Notes under the pieces: generated by a model
The model's database searches: none
What the model saw: the letters and a program-made list of their open reading frames with translations, nothing else
What the model was told of the DNA's origin: nothing
Part shown: positions 6,208-13,689 of the stretch, piece after piece
Layout: every line of letters starts with the position of its first letter
Position numbering within the stretch: the stretch's first letter is position 1
Position numbers and translations under genes: made by a program
NCBI GenBank assembly: GCA_964536215.1
Contig: CAZHWT010000024.1
Coordinates: 1-20,271, forward strand
Reading direction: 5' to 3'
Source: CAZHWT01 sp964536215
Lineage (GTDB): Bacteria; Patescibacteriota; CAZHWT01
DNA: 20,271 bases

Positions 6208-6759
6208 CTAGAAATACACAGGTGTCGGCGTAGGCACGGACTGTGGTGGTGGTGATGGTTGGAGGTTGGCGCGTGACGGTGGCGGTAACGGTAGGCTGCG
6301 GGGCAATTCTAAATACATGCCGCAATATCCGGCTATCGTCTGATCAAAATCGCGACTCATCAGCTGCTGAATAATTTGCTGCTGATCTGTCGGAATCTCC
6401 GGGAGATCTTGAGCATGAGGCCCAGAGATGAGGTAGTGTAGCTGGCGGTGTGCCCTATACTCCTGATCGATTAGCCTGTTGAGCTGATTAGCCACAGCCT
6501 GGCTCGGCATCTGCAAATACTGTATTTGCAGTGAACAGTATGCCTTGACACGAGCGTCTGCTGCCTGCTGCCAGCCCGTCCACCAGCCTAGTCCGGCGGC
6601 ATCTTCAGCCGGGATAGTTACCACTATTGAAGGAGGCGGAGTTGCTAACGGTTGCGATAATGGTGGTGCCGACTGATTGGCGCGTACCGCAACAGCCATA
6701 ACGAGAGCGACTACAGCGACCACCAAGCTTTCTCGCCAATGACGTAGGCTATATTTCAT
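6208..6759 (-). CDS. Hypothetical secreted or membrane-anchored Pro-rich protein (183 aa)
   Basis: No family is recognised. The start at 6759 has GGAGAGGG 4 nt upstream; a longer reading adds 13 residues without an SD. The N-terminus is a basic stretch (KYSLRHWR) then a hydrophobic segment (VVAVVALVMAVAV, ~13-25) ending in ARA, which fits a signal peptide with a possible cleavage site after residue ~27. A Pro-rich linker (~31-46) leads to a helical, Gln-rich domain (~60-150). The C-terminus is again Pro-rich (LPLPPPS, SPPPQS, TPTP). The layout suggests an extracytoplasmic domain on flexible linkers. It has its own consensus promoter and terminator. Function unknown. Confidence 0.7.
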   Translation of the reverse strand: MKYSLRHWRESLVVAVVALVMAVAVRANQSAPPLSQPLATPPPSIVVTIPAEDAAGLGWWTGWQQAADARVKAYCSLQIQYLQMPSQAVANQLNRLIDQEYRAHRQLHYLISGPHAQDLPEIPTDQQQIIQQLMSRDFDQTIAGYCGMYLELPRSLPLPPPSRANLQPSPPPQSVPTPTPVYF

Positions 6760-6810
6760 TTTTCCCTCTCCGGAATACACCTGAGGCCAATCCACCAAGC
6801 GATGAGCGAG

Positions 6811-6839
6811 ATTTTACAGGCAAGCCAGATGGTTGTCAA
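6811..6839 (-). promoter_or_regulatory. Consensus sigma70 promoter for the Pro-rich protein gene
   Basis: A perfect TTGACA, 17-bp spacer, then TAAAAT preceded by TG on the minus strand, about 50 nt upstream of the ATG. Confidence 0.8.
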
Positions 6840-6856
6840 ATGGACGGGTAATTAGC

Positions 6857-7069
6857 AGCGCGAATTACAAAACTCACCTTTTAACTATCACAAAAAGATT
6901 TACACCTCTCTTACCATGTCATTCTGACCCTGTACCATGACGGTGCAGCGGAAGAATCTTCCACCGCAGGCACTCCAATAGTAGCTTAGAAGATCCTTTT
7001 TGCCAGAGGTGGACAAGCTGCTAACGCTCAGGATGGCGGTACATAGATAGGGGTTCCGTAATTCGCGCT
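6857..7069. repeat. 213-bp MITE-like segment bounded by 12-bp inverted repeats
   Basis: AGCGCGAATTAC (6857-6868) and its exact reverse complement GTAATTCGCGCT (7058-7069) bound a gene-free segment. Inside are GTCATTCTGA (6918-6927), GGAAGAATCTTCC (6950-6962) and GCCAGAGGTGGACA (7002-7015). The first two resemble the GTCATTCTGA...GAAGAATC dispersed hairpins seen in many bacteria. No ORF and no clear target-site duplication were seen. Confidence 0.55.
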
Positions 7070-7105
7070 AAATTTATAAAGACCCCCGCGTCAGTGGCGG
7101 GGGTC
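7070..7105 (-). terminator. Intrinsic terminator after the CxxC basic protein gene
   Basis: A perfect 9-bp G+C-rich stem GACCCCCGC/GCGGGGGTC with a 7-nt loop, then TTTATAAATTT on the minus strand. Confidence 0.85.
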
Positions 7106-7116
7106 TTGATATAAGC

Positions 7117-7587
7117 TTAAGCGTTAAAAATTGGTCTGGGCACGCCACTGTTCTGGGGACAAAAGGCAATGAACCCTGACTCATTAAGTGCGTGCTGATA
7201 CAGCGGTTTTTGGCAGGCGGCGCAGATATTATCCCGCCACTTCTCTACTACGCCTTCCGGTTTGCGCAGGACGAGGGCGCAGGCCTTTTTAACCACGGCA
7301 ATGGCCCGGCGCAGAATCCGGCGGCGCTGGTACAAATCCTCTACCACAACAACTTGCCGACCGCTAACCTGCTGTATAAAGGAGGAGCGGCTATCTTTCT
7401 GCCACTGTAATATATAGGCTTCGCTGCCATCGTGGCTAAGCGGCAACAGGATGCCATACCACTCAAAGTTAATATGGCCGTTGGTTGCCAGATGAAAAGC
7501 GCGTCGCCTACTCAATACCGTAACGTACCGCCGTAAAGCTGTCCACTCGCGATGCTCTGCTTTACGCCTGCGTTGACGCGGCTTCAT
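7117..7587 (-). CDS. Hypothetical basic protein with C-terminal Cys motif (156 aa)
   Basis: No family is recognised. The ATG at 7587 has GGAGGGTGAC directly upstream; a start at 7611 would skip this SD. The N-terminus is very basic (KPRQRRRK), and RRR clusters recur near residues 34-36 and 92-94, suggesting nucleic-acid or ribosome contact (inference). The middle looks like a beta-rich domain (INFEWYGILLPLSHDG, EAYILQW). The C-terminus has CAAC (~122-125) and a further Cys (FCPQN, ~143), so at most three Cys plus a His (YQH) could bind zinc. It is flanked by a consensus promoter and a strong terminator. Function unknown. Confidence 0.7.
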   Translation of the reverse strand: MKPRQRRRKAEHREWTALRRYVTVLSRRRAFHLATNGHINFEWYGILLPLSHDGSEAYILQWQKDSRSSFIQQVSGRQVVVVEDLYQRRRILRRAIAVVKKACALVLRKPEGVVEKWRDNICAACQKPLYQHALNESGFIAFCPQNSGVPRPIFNA

Positions 7588-7628
7588 GTCACCCTCCAGT
7601 CGTCCCTGCAAAACTTTCGATTGTCAGA

Positions 7629-7658
7629 ATAATACTGATTTGAGGATTAATTTGTCAA
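7629..7658 (-). promoter_or_regulatory. Consensus promoter for the CxxC basic protein gene
   Basis: A perfect TTGACA, 18-bp spacer, then TATTAT on the minus strand. The -35 is the end of the T-tract (TTTTTTGACA) of the terminator at 7667-7696. Confidence 0.75.
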
Positions 7659-7666
7659 AAAAGAGA

Positions 7667-7696
7667 GCGCCCCGATCCGGAAGTGGATCGAGGCGC
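7667..7696 (-). terminator. Intrinsic terminator after the 56-aa gene
   Basis: A 12-bp stem (GCGCCCCGATCC with GGATCGAGGCGC, one C-A mismatch) with a 6-nt loop, then TCTCTTTTTTG on the minus strand. Confidence 0.8.
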
Positions 7697-7719
7697 GAGA
7701 TGAGTTAGTGTGCGGCCGG

Positions 7720-7890
7720 CTAGCGGCCGCTGAGAGTGACCGTTTTGGGATTGCGCCGGCCGAAGTCAGCCGGGCGATACCCAAATTTTTTGAAGTATGT
7801 CTGCTCATTGAGCAGACCTAGACGGTGTCGCTGACCGTCTTCCTTCCATGGGCTCTTGCGAATGACGTTGGTCTTATTGATCTGCGACAT
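7720..7890 (-). CDS. Small basic hypothetical protein (56 aa)
   Basis: Below the usual ORF length cut-off but well supported. AAGGACGGG lies 4 nt before the ATG at 7890. There is a TTGACA promoter upstream (7949-7977) and a terminator 24 nt past the TAG stop. The product begins MSQINKTNVIRKSPWKEDGQ and contains FKKFGYRPADFGRRNPKTV. It is strongly basic, has no Cys and no hydrophobic segment. Size and charge fit a small nucleic-acid- or ribosome-associated protein, but no family is recognised. The promoter carries an operator-like palindrome over the -10, so expression may be regulated. Confidence 0.75.
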   Translation of the reverse strand: MSQINKTNVIRKSPWKEDGQRHRLGLLNEQTYFKKFGYRPADFGRRNPKTVTLSGR

Positions 7891-7940
7891 TTTCCCGTCC
7901 TTACAATGTGCAACTGTCTCGCATCAGGTGGTGCAAGATA

Positions 7941-7977
7941 TAGTATGTATACTACACTATTATAGGCTTTTTGTCAA
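7941..7977 (-). promoter_or_regulatory. Promoter with overlapping palindrome for the 56-aa gene
   Basis: A perfect TTGACA (7972-7977), 17 bp, then TAGTAT (7949-7954) on the minus strand. The perfect inverted repeat TAGTAT-AC-ATACTA (7941-7954) covers the -10 and the start site, a typical repressor operator position. Confidence 0.65.
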
Positions 7978-7987
7978 GCTTAGTTGA

Positions 7988-10357
7988 TTATTTTTTGGTG
8001 GTAGTTTTACGCTTGGTGACTGGCTTTTTGGTTGGCTTCTTTTTAGTCGTGGTTTTTTCACTGGACGCTGGACGCTTGGCGCTGGACGCTTTTCTGAATC
8101 TGCCTTTGCCGGTTGGGGCAGCTTCCAGTAGTTCTTTAGCTTGAGCTTCGGTGACTGTCTTAGGGTCAGTGCCTTTGGGGATTTTGGCATTCTTAGTACC
8201 GTCGGTGATGTATGGTCCGTAGCGGCCGTTGAGGACCTTGATGTCGCCAAAGTCGGCGATGTTTTTTTCGGCATCTTTTTGCAACTTTTCGGCGTAGAGC
8301 TGGCGCGCTTCTTCTAGCGTAATGCTGTGAGGGTCGAGCGGCTTAATGGAGACGAAGGTTTTGCCTACTTGGATGTAGGGGCCAAAGCGACCAATATTGG
8401 CTTTGATTTCCTGGCCGTCAGCGGTCTCCCCGACTAACCGCGGGAGTTGGAACATTTTTAGAGCTTGTTCCAGGGTAACTGTTTCAATGGAAGCGCCGGT
8501 GGGCAGAGGGGCAAATTGCGGCTTGGGGTCGTCGGACTGCTCGCCCATTTGCAGCATGGCGCCGTAACGGCCGTAGCGGGCAAAAATGGGTAGATTGGTT
8601 TTGGGATGTTGGCCGACTAGGCGGGCTTGAGTGGCCTGAGCACGGCTGATGCCGCCGCTTTGTTCGACCAATTCATGAAAAGGGCCATAAAAGTGACGGA
8701 TGACAGTAACTCGGTCTTTTTTACCTTCAGCGATTTCGTCGAGCTGCTCTTCGATGGTTTTAGTAAAGTCGTAGTCGACGACGTCAGCAAAGTATTTAGT
8801 CAGAAAGTCTGTTACAACTACGCCAGTGTCGGTGGGCACGAGTTTATTTGTGTCTTTGCCATAAACGAAAGGCTCTGTTGTCTCAGAAAGACTGTTATTA
8901 GCCAAGATAAGTTTTTGAATCTGCTTCTCCACCCCTTCGACATCACGGCGCTCTACGTAGCCCCGAGACTGAATAGTGCTGATGGTGCTGGCGTAGGTGC
9001 TAGGACGGCCAATGCCGGCTTCTTCCAGTTGGCGAACCAGTGAGGCTTCGGTATAGCGGGCTGGGCCACGACTTAGGGTTTCGATGGCTTGAGCGTCGAT
9101 GAGGGTTAATGGATCGCCAGCGGTTACCGCGGGCAGGAGTGTGTCGTCGCCGCTACGCCCGTAGACCTTGAGGAAGCCATCAAAGATGACGACCTCACCC
9201 TGAGCCTCTAGCTTTTCCGGTGTTTGACTGGCGGCGATGGTGATGGTGGTTTTTTCCAACTGAGCTGGAGCCATTTGACTGGCCACGGTGCGGCGCCAAA
9301 TGAGATTGTAGAGCTTTTTCTGCTGCTCGTCGGCGCCGGCAATAGTGCGGGTAACGTTGGTGGGACGAATGGCCTCATGAGCTTCTTGCGCGCCGGCCGA
9401 CTTGGTTTTAAAAGTGCGGAAGTGATGATAGTTATCGCCAAATTCTGCTTTGATGTAGCTGGTCATAGCGGCGAGCGATTGATTGGATAAATTTACAGAG
9501 TCGGTACGCATGTAGGTTATATGTCCGGCCTCATAGAGTTTCTGAGCCAGTTGCATGGTTAGGCGCGGGCTGTAGCCGATCTTATTGCTGGCTTCTTGCT
9601 GCAGGGTGCTGGTCGTGAACGGAGCAGACGGGTTGCGAGTGCCGGGCTTTTTGGTAATGTCGGCGACGCTAAAGGTGCTCGGAATGAAGGCTTGTAGGGT
9701 GGCCTTGGCGCTGTCGTAGGAGTGTTTTTTGGGCGATTCGGCGGGTAAGGGCGTACCATCGGCTAAAGTAAGGTTAGCGGTAAGCTTAAAATGACTTTGA
9801 GCCTGGAACTGTTGTAGTTCTTTTTCGCGTTCGACAATCAGGCGAACAGCAACCGATTGGACGCGTCCGGCGCTGAGTTGAGGTCTGACTTTGCGCCATA
9901 AGACCGGACTAAGCTCAAAGCCGACCAGATAATCCAAGGCTTGGCGAGCTTGCTGGGCCTCGACTAGCGATTGGTCGATAGTGCGAGGCTTGGCAACGGC
10001 TTCATCGAGGGCAGATTTGGTAATTTCGTGGAAGACGATGCGCTTGGTTTTGGTGGGATCCAGCTTAAGGACCTGAGCCAAGTGCCAGGCAATGGCCTCC
10101 CCTTCTCTATCCTCATCTGAGGCTAGCCAAACAGATTCAGCTTGTTTGACCAGCTGCTTGAGCTGGGTGACGACTTTTTTCTTGTCGTCGGTAACTTCAA
10201 AAGTAGGGGCAAAGTTGTGATCGACGTCAATACTGCCTTGTTTGCTGGGCAGGGCCCGAATATGTCCCATGCTGCTGACGACGTGAAAGTCGGAACCAAG
10301 ATATTTTTCAATTGTTTTAGCCTTAGCAGGGCTTTCGACGATGACGAGGTGTTTCAT
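7988..10357 (-). CDS. topA: DNA topoisomerase I (789 aa)
   Basis: Type IA topoisomerase that relaxes negative supercoils by single-strand passage. The TOPRIM domain begins at residue 3 (LVIVESPAKAKTIEKYLG, catalytic Glu8) and carries the Mg-binding DEDREGE at 81-87. The nucleophile is Tyr282 in HITYMRTDS. SAGRVQSVAVRLIVERE (162-178) is also canonical. Instead of Cys4 zinc fingers, the C-terminus has Topo_C-type repeats (ARYGRYGAMLQMG, NIGRFGPYIQVG, NGRYGPYITDG) and a Lys/Thr-rich tail. The start matches the family N-terminus. No SD is visible; a 47-bp hairpin repeat abuts the ATG. Residues ~757-766 are encoded by a repeat word also found between dprA and mrdA. Confidence 0.97.
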   Translation of the reverse strand: MKHLVIVESPAKAKTIEKYLGSDFHVVSSMGHIRALPSKQGSIDVDHNFAPTFEVTDDKKKVVTQLKQLVKQAESVWLASDEDREGEAIAWHLAQVLKLDPTKTKRIVFHEITKSALDEAVAKPRTIDQSLVEAQQARQALDYLVGFELSPVLWRKVRPQLSAGRVQSVAVRLIVEREKELQQFQAQSHFKLTANLTLADGTPLPAESPKKHSYDSAKATLQAFIPSTFSVADITKKPGTRNPSAPFTTSTLQQEASNKIGYSPRLTMQLAQKLYEAGHITYMRTDSVNLSNQSLAAMTSYIKAEFGDNYHHFRTFKTKSAGAQEAHEAIRPTNVTRTIAGADEQQKKLYNLIWRRTVASQMAPAQLEKTTITIAASQTPEKLEAQGEVVIFDGFLKVYGRSGDDTLLPAVTAGDPLTLIDAQAIETLSRGPARYTEASLVRQLEEAGIGRPSTYASTISTIQSRGYVERRDVEGVEKQIQKLILANNSLSETTEPFVYGKDTNKLVPTDTGVVVTDFLTKYFADVVDYDFTKTIEEQLDEIAEGKKDRVTVIRHFYGPFHELVEQSGGISRAQATQARLVGQHPKTNLPIFARYGRYGAMLQMGEQSDDPKPQFAPLPTGASIETVTLEQALKMFQLPRLVGETADGQEIKANIGRFGPYIQVGKTFVSIKPLDPHSITLEEARQLYAEKLQKDAEKNIADFGDIKVLNGRYGPYITDGTKNAKIPKGTDPKTVTEAQAKELLEAAPTGKGRFRKASSAKRPASSEKTTTKKKPTKKPVTKRKTTTKK
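8060..8076. repeat. 17-bp repeat word inside the topA 3' end
   Basis: ACTGGACGCTGGACGCT here is the exact reverse complement of 11650-11666 in the dprA-mrdA spacer. In topA it is read as part of the low-complexity tail, around residues 761-766. Confidence 0.8.
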
Positions 10358-10404
10358 GAGTGGTGAGTTCCGACCCTGACGGGGCGGACAAGGGTGAGCG
10401 GTTA
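10358..10404. repeat. 47-bp hairpin repeat, copy 1
   Basis: Matches 18412-18458 at 43 of 47 positions. The core TCCGACCC-TGAC-GGGGCGGA (10369-10388) forms a hairpin with one mismatch, followed by CAAGGGTGAGCGGTTA. It directly abuts the topA start codon. Confidence 0.85.
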
Positions 10405-10494
10405 GGTTTTAGGTTTTAGGTTTTAGGTTCTAGTGGTTAGGGTTTGTTGGGGTTTCTATTTTCTATTTTCTATTTTCTACTTTCTACTTTCTAT
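10401..10494. repeat. Two heptamer arrays between dprA and topA
   Basis: AGGTTTT x3 plus AGGTTCT (10404-10432), then TTTCTAT/TTTCTAC about six times (10453-10494). The second array runs through the dprA stop codon (10477-10479) into its last codons (ESRK). Confidence 0.88.
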
Positions 10495-11553
10495 AACGCG
10501 GTATTGGCCTTCGCCGGTGGGGGCGATGAGGTTTTTTATTTCTAACAGCGAGACGGTGGCGCTGACTTGAGCGGAGGGTAAGCGACTGTGGCGAATCAGC
10601 TCGTCAGTCGATTTAGCACCGGTCTGCAATAGGGTTATGAGCTGCTTTTCTGGTTCAGTTACCCCATGGTCGGTTGGATCATCCAGTCTTTGAGCCGATG
10701 AGGCTGGGGCTGGGTGAGGCAACTTTTTTACTATATCAGCTGCGTCAACGGTCAAGTGAGCGCCTTGATTAATGAGCTGATGAGTGCCAGCGCTGCCCGG
10801 ATTAAATATATTGCCAGGCACGGCAAAAACTGGCCGATGATACTCGATGGCCGCCTGTGCCGTCAAGAGAGAGCCGCTTTTGAGGCTGGCCTGAGTAACG
10901 ACGACGGCCTGACTGAGACCAGCCAAAACCCGGTTGCGGGCGGGAAAGGTAAACTTTTGCCCGGGAGTACCGAGAGGAAACTGGCTAATGCACAATCCTG
11001 ATTCGACAATACCGTTGACTAACCTAGTATTGAGGTTATCTGCCAAAGCGTCAAGGCCGGATCCTAATACGGCAATGGTATCTCCTCCACCATTTAATGC
11101 TGTTTGATGAGCTACTGAGTCTATTCCTATGGCCATGCCGCTAACAATACAGAATTGTTGAGCAACTAATTGGTTCACCAGTTTTTGCGTTACCTCTCTC
11201 CCGTAATCTGACACAATGCGACTGCCAACTATGGCAATCATTGGTCGCTGAAGCAAGCTAACTCGACCTCTAGCGTACAATACTACGGGCGCGTCTGGTA
11301 TATCTAAAAGGCTGCTGGGATAGTCTTTACTATCTATTGTGAGTAAAATAATTTTTTCCTGGTCAATAGCAGCTTTCTCTGAGAGAGCTGCATTGATATA
11401 GGCTTGTCTGTCGGAGTTTGACAGCGGTAAGGACTGCCACACTGCTTGAATAGTGCCAGCACGACTGAATAATTGGCGAATAGTGACTGCACCTAGCTTG
11501 GGAACGTGGCGAAGAGCGAGCCAAAGTACGTTTGGGTTATGTTCGGGTTGCAT
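10477..11553 (-). CDS. dprA: DNA processing protein DprA (358 aa)
   Basis: Binds incoming single-stranded DNA during natural transformation and loads RecA. The extended Rossmann fold carries IAIVGSR (~106-112), the phosphate-binding SGMAIGID (138-145) with SVAHQTAL, and IAVLGSGLD (160-168). The N-terminal ~65 residues resemble a helix-hairpin-helix region (LRHVPKLGAVTIRQLF). The C-terminus (~300-355) is a winged-helix DprA_WH-type domain. No SD precedes the ATG; TATACT lies 6 nt upstream, so the mRNA may be leaderless. It lies between mrdA and topA on the same strand; dprA-topA adjacency is common. The stop codon lies inside a heptamer array. Confidence 0.96.
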   Translation of the reverse strand: MQPEHNPNVLWLALRHVPKLGAVTIRQLFSRAGTIQAVWQSLPLSNSDRQAYINAALSEKAAIDQEKIILLTIDSKDYPSSLLDIPDAPVVLYARGRVSLLQRPMIAIVGSRIVSDYGREVTQKLVNQLVAQQFCIVSGMAIGIDSVAHQTALNGGGDTIAVLGSGLDALADNLNTRLVNGIVESGLCISQFPLGTPGQKFTFPARNRVLAGLSQAVVVTQASLKSGSLLTAQAAIEYHRPVFAVPGNIFNPGSAGTHQLINQGAHLTVDAADIVKKLPHPAPASSAQRLDDPTDHGVTEPEKQLITLLQTGAKSTDELIRHSRLPSAQVSATVSLLEIKNLIAPTGEGQYRVIESRK

Positions 11554-11647
11554 GAGAACAGTATACGGCGAAAAGTCAAGGAAGGGAAGTGTTGGTATTT
11601 GATATTGTGGGGGGTGAGCACGGGAATTAGATGGCTAGATACCTATG

Positions 11648-11730
11648 ACAGCGTCCAGCGTCCAGTTTCAAGCGTCCAGAGAATTAGTTTAGGAGGGTAC
11701 GAGGGTAGTTTACTTGTCGACTTGTCTACT
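11648..11730. repeat. Repeat arrays between mrdA and dprA
   Basis: GCGTCCA units (11651-11680) and an 8-bp array (ACTTGTCG, ACTTGTCT, 11712-11730) ending at the mrdA stop. Positions 11712-11730 match 19826-19844 at 18 of 19 bases. Confidence 0.8.
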
Positions 11731-13689
11731 CTACTCCTGATTGTCGCCCTGAGCAGCAATGTACTGCTTAAGGATATCGTTGGCGACTTGAGCGGCGTTA
11801 GTGGAAGATCCGCCGGATTCTAGGAGAATGGTAAAGCTGATTTTTGGCTTGTCAGCAGGAGCATAGCCAGTTACCCAAGAGTGAGTTTGATACTCGCCGA
11901 GGGCGTTTTTGGTGCCAAATTCGGCGGTGCCGGTTTTGGCTGCGACTGGCCAGGGATTACTCCTAAATGGGGTGACAATGCCAGTCGTAACTGCCTGGCG
12001 CATACCCTCTTGAGCAATGGCAATACCTTTGGCATCAACGACGTTGCGACGAATAATGTCAGTCGAAAAGTCTTTAATCGTTTGACCGTCGTTGTTAGTA
12101 ATCTTGCTAACTATCTGTGGGCTCATTAGTGTACCGCCGTTGGCAATGGCTGAGGTCATGTTAGTAATCTGAATGGGGGTGGTTAGAAGGTAGCTCTGAC
12201 CAATGGCCAGTTGATAGGTATTACCTAAATACCAACTGGGATCGTCTGGGAATTGCTTGGCCTTCCAGTCGGGGTCGGGTACGACACCTTTTACTTCACC
12301 CGGTAGATCTACGCCGGTTAGACTGCCAAAGCCAGCCTGGCTGTAGTAATGTTTAATGGCTTGCACCCCCATACCTTTAACCTGTTCGTATCCCCCACCA
12401 AGCTGGTAAAAGAAGGTATCACAGGATTCAGCGATGGCTTGGATGACATTAATAGGGCCAGGTGCGGCTCGACCGAGCCAAAATGTCCAATCAGCATAGC
12501 GATATGTGCCAATCATGATATAGCTAGGCGAGTTAATGATGGTATCGCGTGAGATAGTGCCGTCTGCCACTGCCCCACCGCCTATCAAAGGCTTGACGGT
12601 GCTGCCGGGCGGATAAACGCCCGCAATTGCTCGGTCAAATAGCGGTCGGAGCGGATCGCTGGTTAGTTTTTGATAGTCATTTGATGAGATGCCCTGAGCG
12701 AATAAATTGTTATCGTAGGAAGGCAAACTGACGAGCGATAAGATTTGGCCGGTCTGAGGGTCTTGGAACACCCCGACTGCACCAGTGGTGTGATAGGTGT
12801 CCATGGCTTTTTGGAGAGCCTGAAAGGTTAGCTGCTGGAGCTGGCCATCTAGACTGAGAGTCAGATTATCACCCGCAACTGGCGACTGCTCAGTCTGGCG
12901 ATTTTGTAGGTCTCCCTGAGCATTTATCTGGGATAGTTTTTGACCTAGCTGACCATGGAGATACTGCTCGTAAAACTGTTCCAGACCGGCTTGTCCAACC
13001 TCTTCTCCTGGATAGTAAGAAGCGTATTTATCCTGCGACAACTGATCCTGACTAATGCTACCGGTATACCCCAAAACATGGCTCACCGACGGCCCGAGGG
13101 GGTAGGAACGACGTAGGTCCTCTTCAACACTGAAGCCGGGCAAGTCTGATTGGGCGGCTAGGAGGGCTATTTCGGTATCCCGGTCGAGATTGTTTTTTAT
13201 AACAGTGGGTAGGATGGGATTAATGGAGGCCTGCTCGATTGCCTGAGTAATGTGTTCCGCCGAAAGGTGGGCTATTTTGGCCACATTCTTAACGGTCTTT
13301 TGTAACTCTGCCTCTTCTTTGGGCAGGTTAGCCGGCGTAACAGCTAGACTGAAGGTGGGTAAATTGCGGGCCAATACTTGCCCGTTGCGGTCATAGATGA
13401 TACCTCGAGGAGCGGCGATGGTTTTGAGGGCCAGGCTATTATTTTTGGAAGCCTGCAGGTTGGTGGCGCCATCAATAATCTGTAATTGCCATAAGCGGCC
13501 AGCTAATAAGGCAAAGACTATGCTGCAGGCGCAAATGACTGGCGCCATGCGCCATTTCCAGTCCGGCATAGTTAAAAAACTATTACCGTGTCCACTTAAA
13601 TCTAGTTTATGAGCAGCCGGCTGGCGACGACGGGAGGACGCTTTGGTGGTTTTAAGGTGGTCATCAAATAAAGGTCCGAATGAAGTCAT
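11731..13689 (-). CDS. mrdA: Penicillin-binding protein 2, elongasome transpeptidase (652 aa)
   Basis: Class B PBP that cross-links peptidoglycan during elongation, working with MreBCD. One membrane helix lies at ~48-67 after a basic cytoplasmic tail. The dimerisation domain follows (APRGIIYDRNGQVLARN, 93-109). The transpeptidase domain has the nucleophile in STVK (S363-K366), SCD (422-424) as the SxN/D motif, and KTG (585-587). The start at 13689 is chosen because it overlaps the mreD stop as ATGA. An upstream TTG at 13722 adds 11 residues and is less likely. No rodA follows; dprA is next. The TAG stop lies in an 8-bp repeat array. Confidence 0.96.
   Translation of the reverse strand: MTSFGPLFDDHLKTTKASSRRRQPAAHKLDLSGHGNSFLTMPDWKWRMAPVICACSIVFALLAGRLWQLQIIDGATNLQASKNNSLALKTIAAPRGIIYDRNGQVLARNLPTFSLAVTPANLPKEEAELQKTVKNVAKIAHLSAEHITQAIEQASINPILPTVIKNNLDRDTEIALLAAQSDLPGFSVEEDLRRSYPLGPSVSHVLGYTGSISQDQLSQDKYASYYPGEEVGQAGLEQFYEQYLHGQLGQKLSQINAQGDLQNRQTEQSPVAGDNLTLSLDGQLQQLTFQALQKAMDTYHTTGAVGVFQDPQTGQILSLVSLPSYDNNLFAQGISSNDYQKLTSDPLRPLFDRAIAGVYPPGSTVKPLIGGGAVADGTISRDTIINSPSYIMIGTYRYADWTFWLGRAAPGPINVIQAIAESCDTFFYQLGGGYEQVKGMGVQAIKHYYSQAGFGSLTGVDLPGEVKGVVPDPDWKAKQFPDDPSWYLGNTYQLAIGQSYLLTTPIQITNMTSAIANGGTLMSPQIVSKITNNDGQTIKDFSTDIIRRNVVDAKGIAIAQEGMRQAVTTGIVTPFRSNPWPVAAKTGTAEFGTKNALGEYQTHSWVTGYAPADKPKISFTILLESGGSSTNAAQVANDILKQYIAAQGDNQE

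Noticed and set aside
7960..8274. 104-aa Lys/Ser-rich minus-strand ORF
   Set aside because: It is an out-of-frame shadow of the low-complexity 3' end of topA.
10404..10432. Telomere-like AGGTTTT repeats
   Set aside because: It resembles telomeric heptamers, but only about four degenerate copies lie between two bacterial genes, and other spacers carry unrelated units of the same length.
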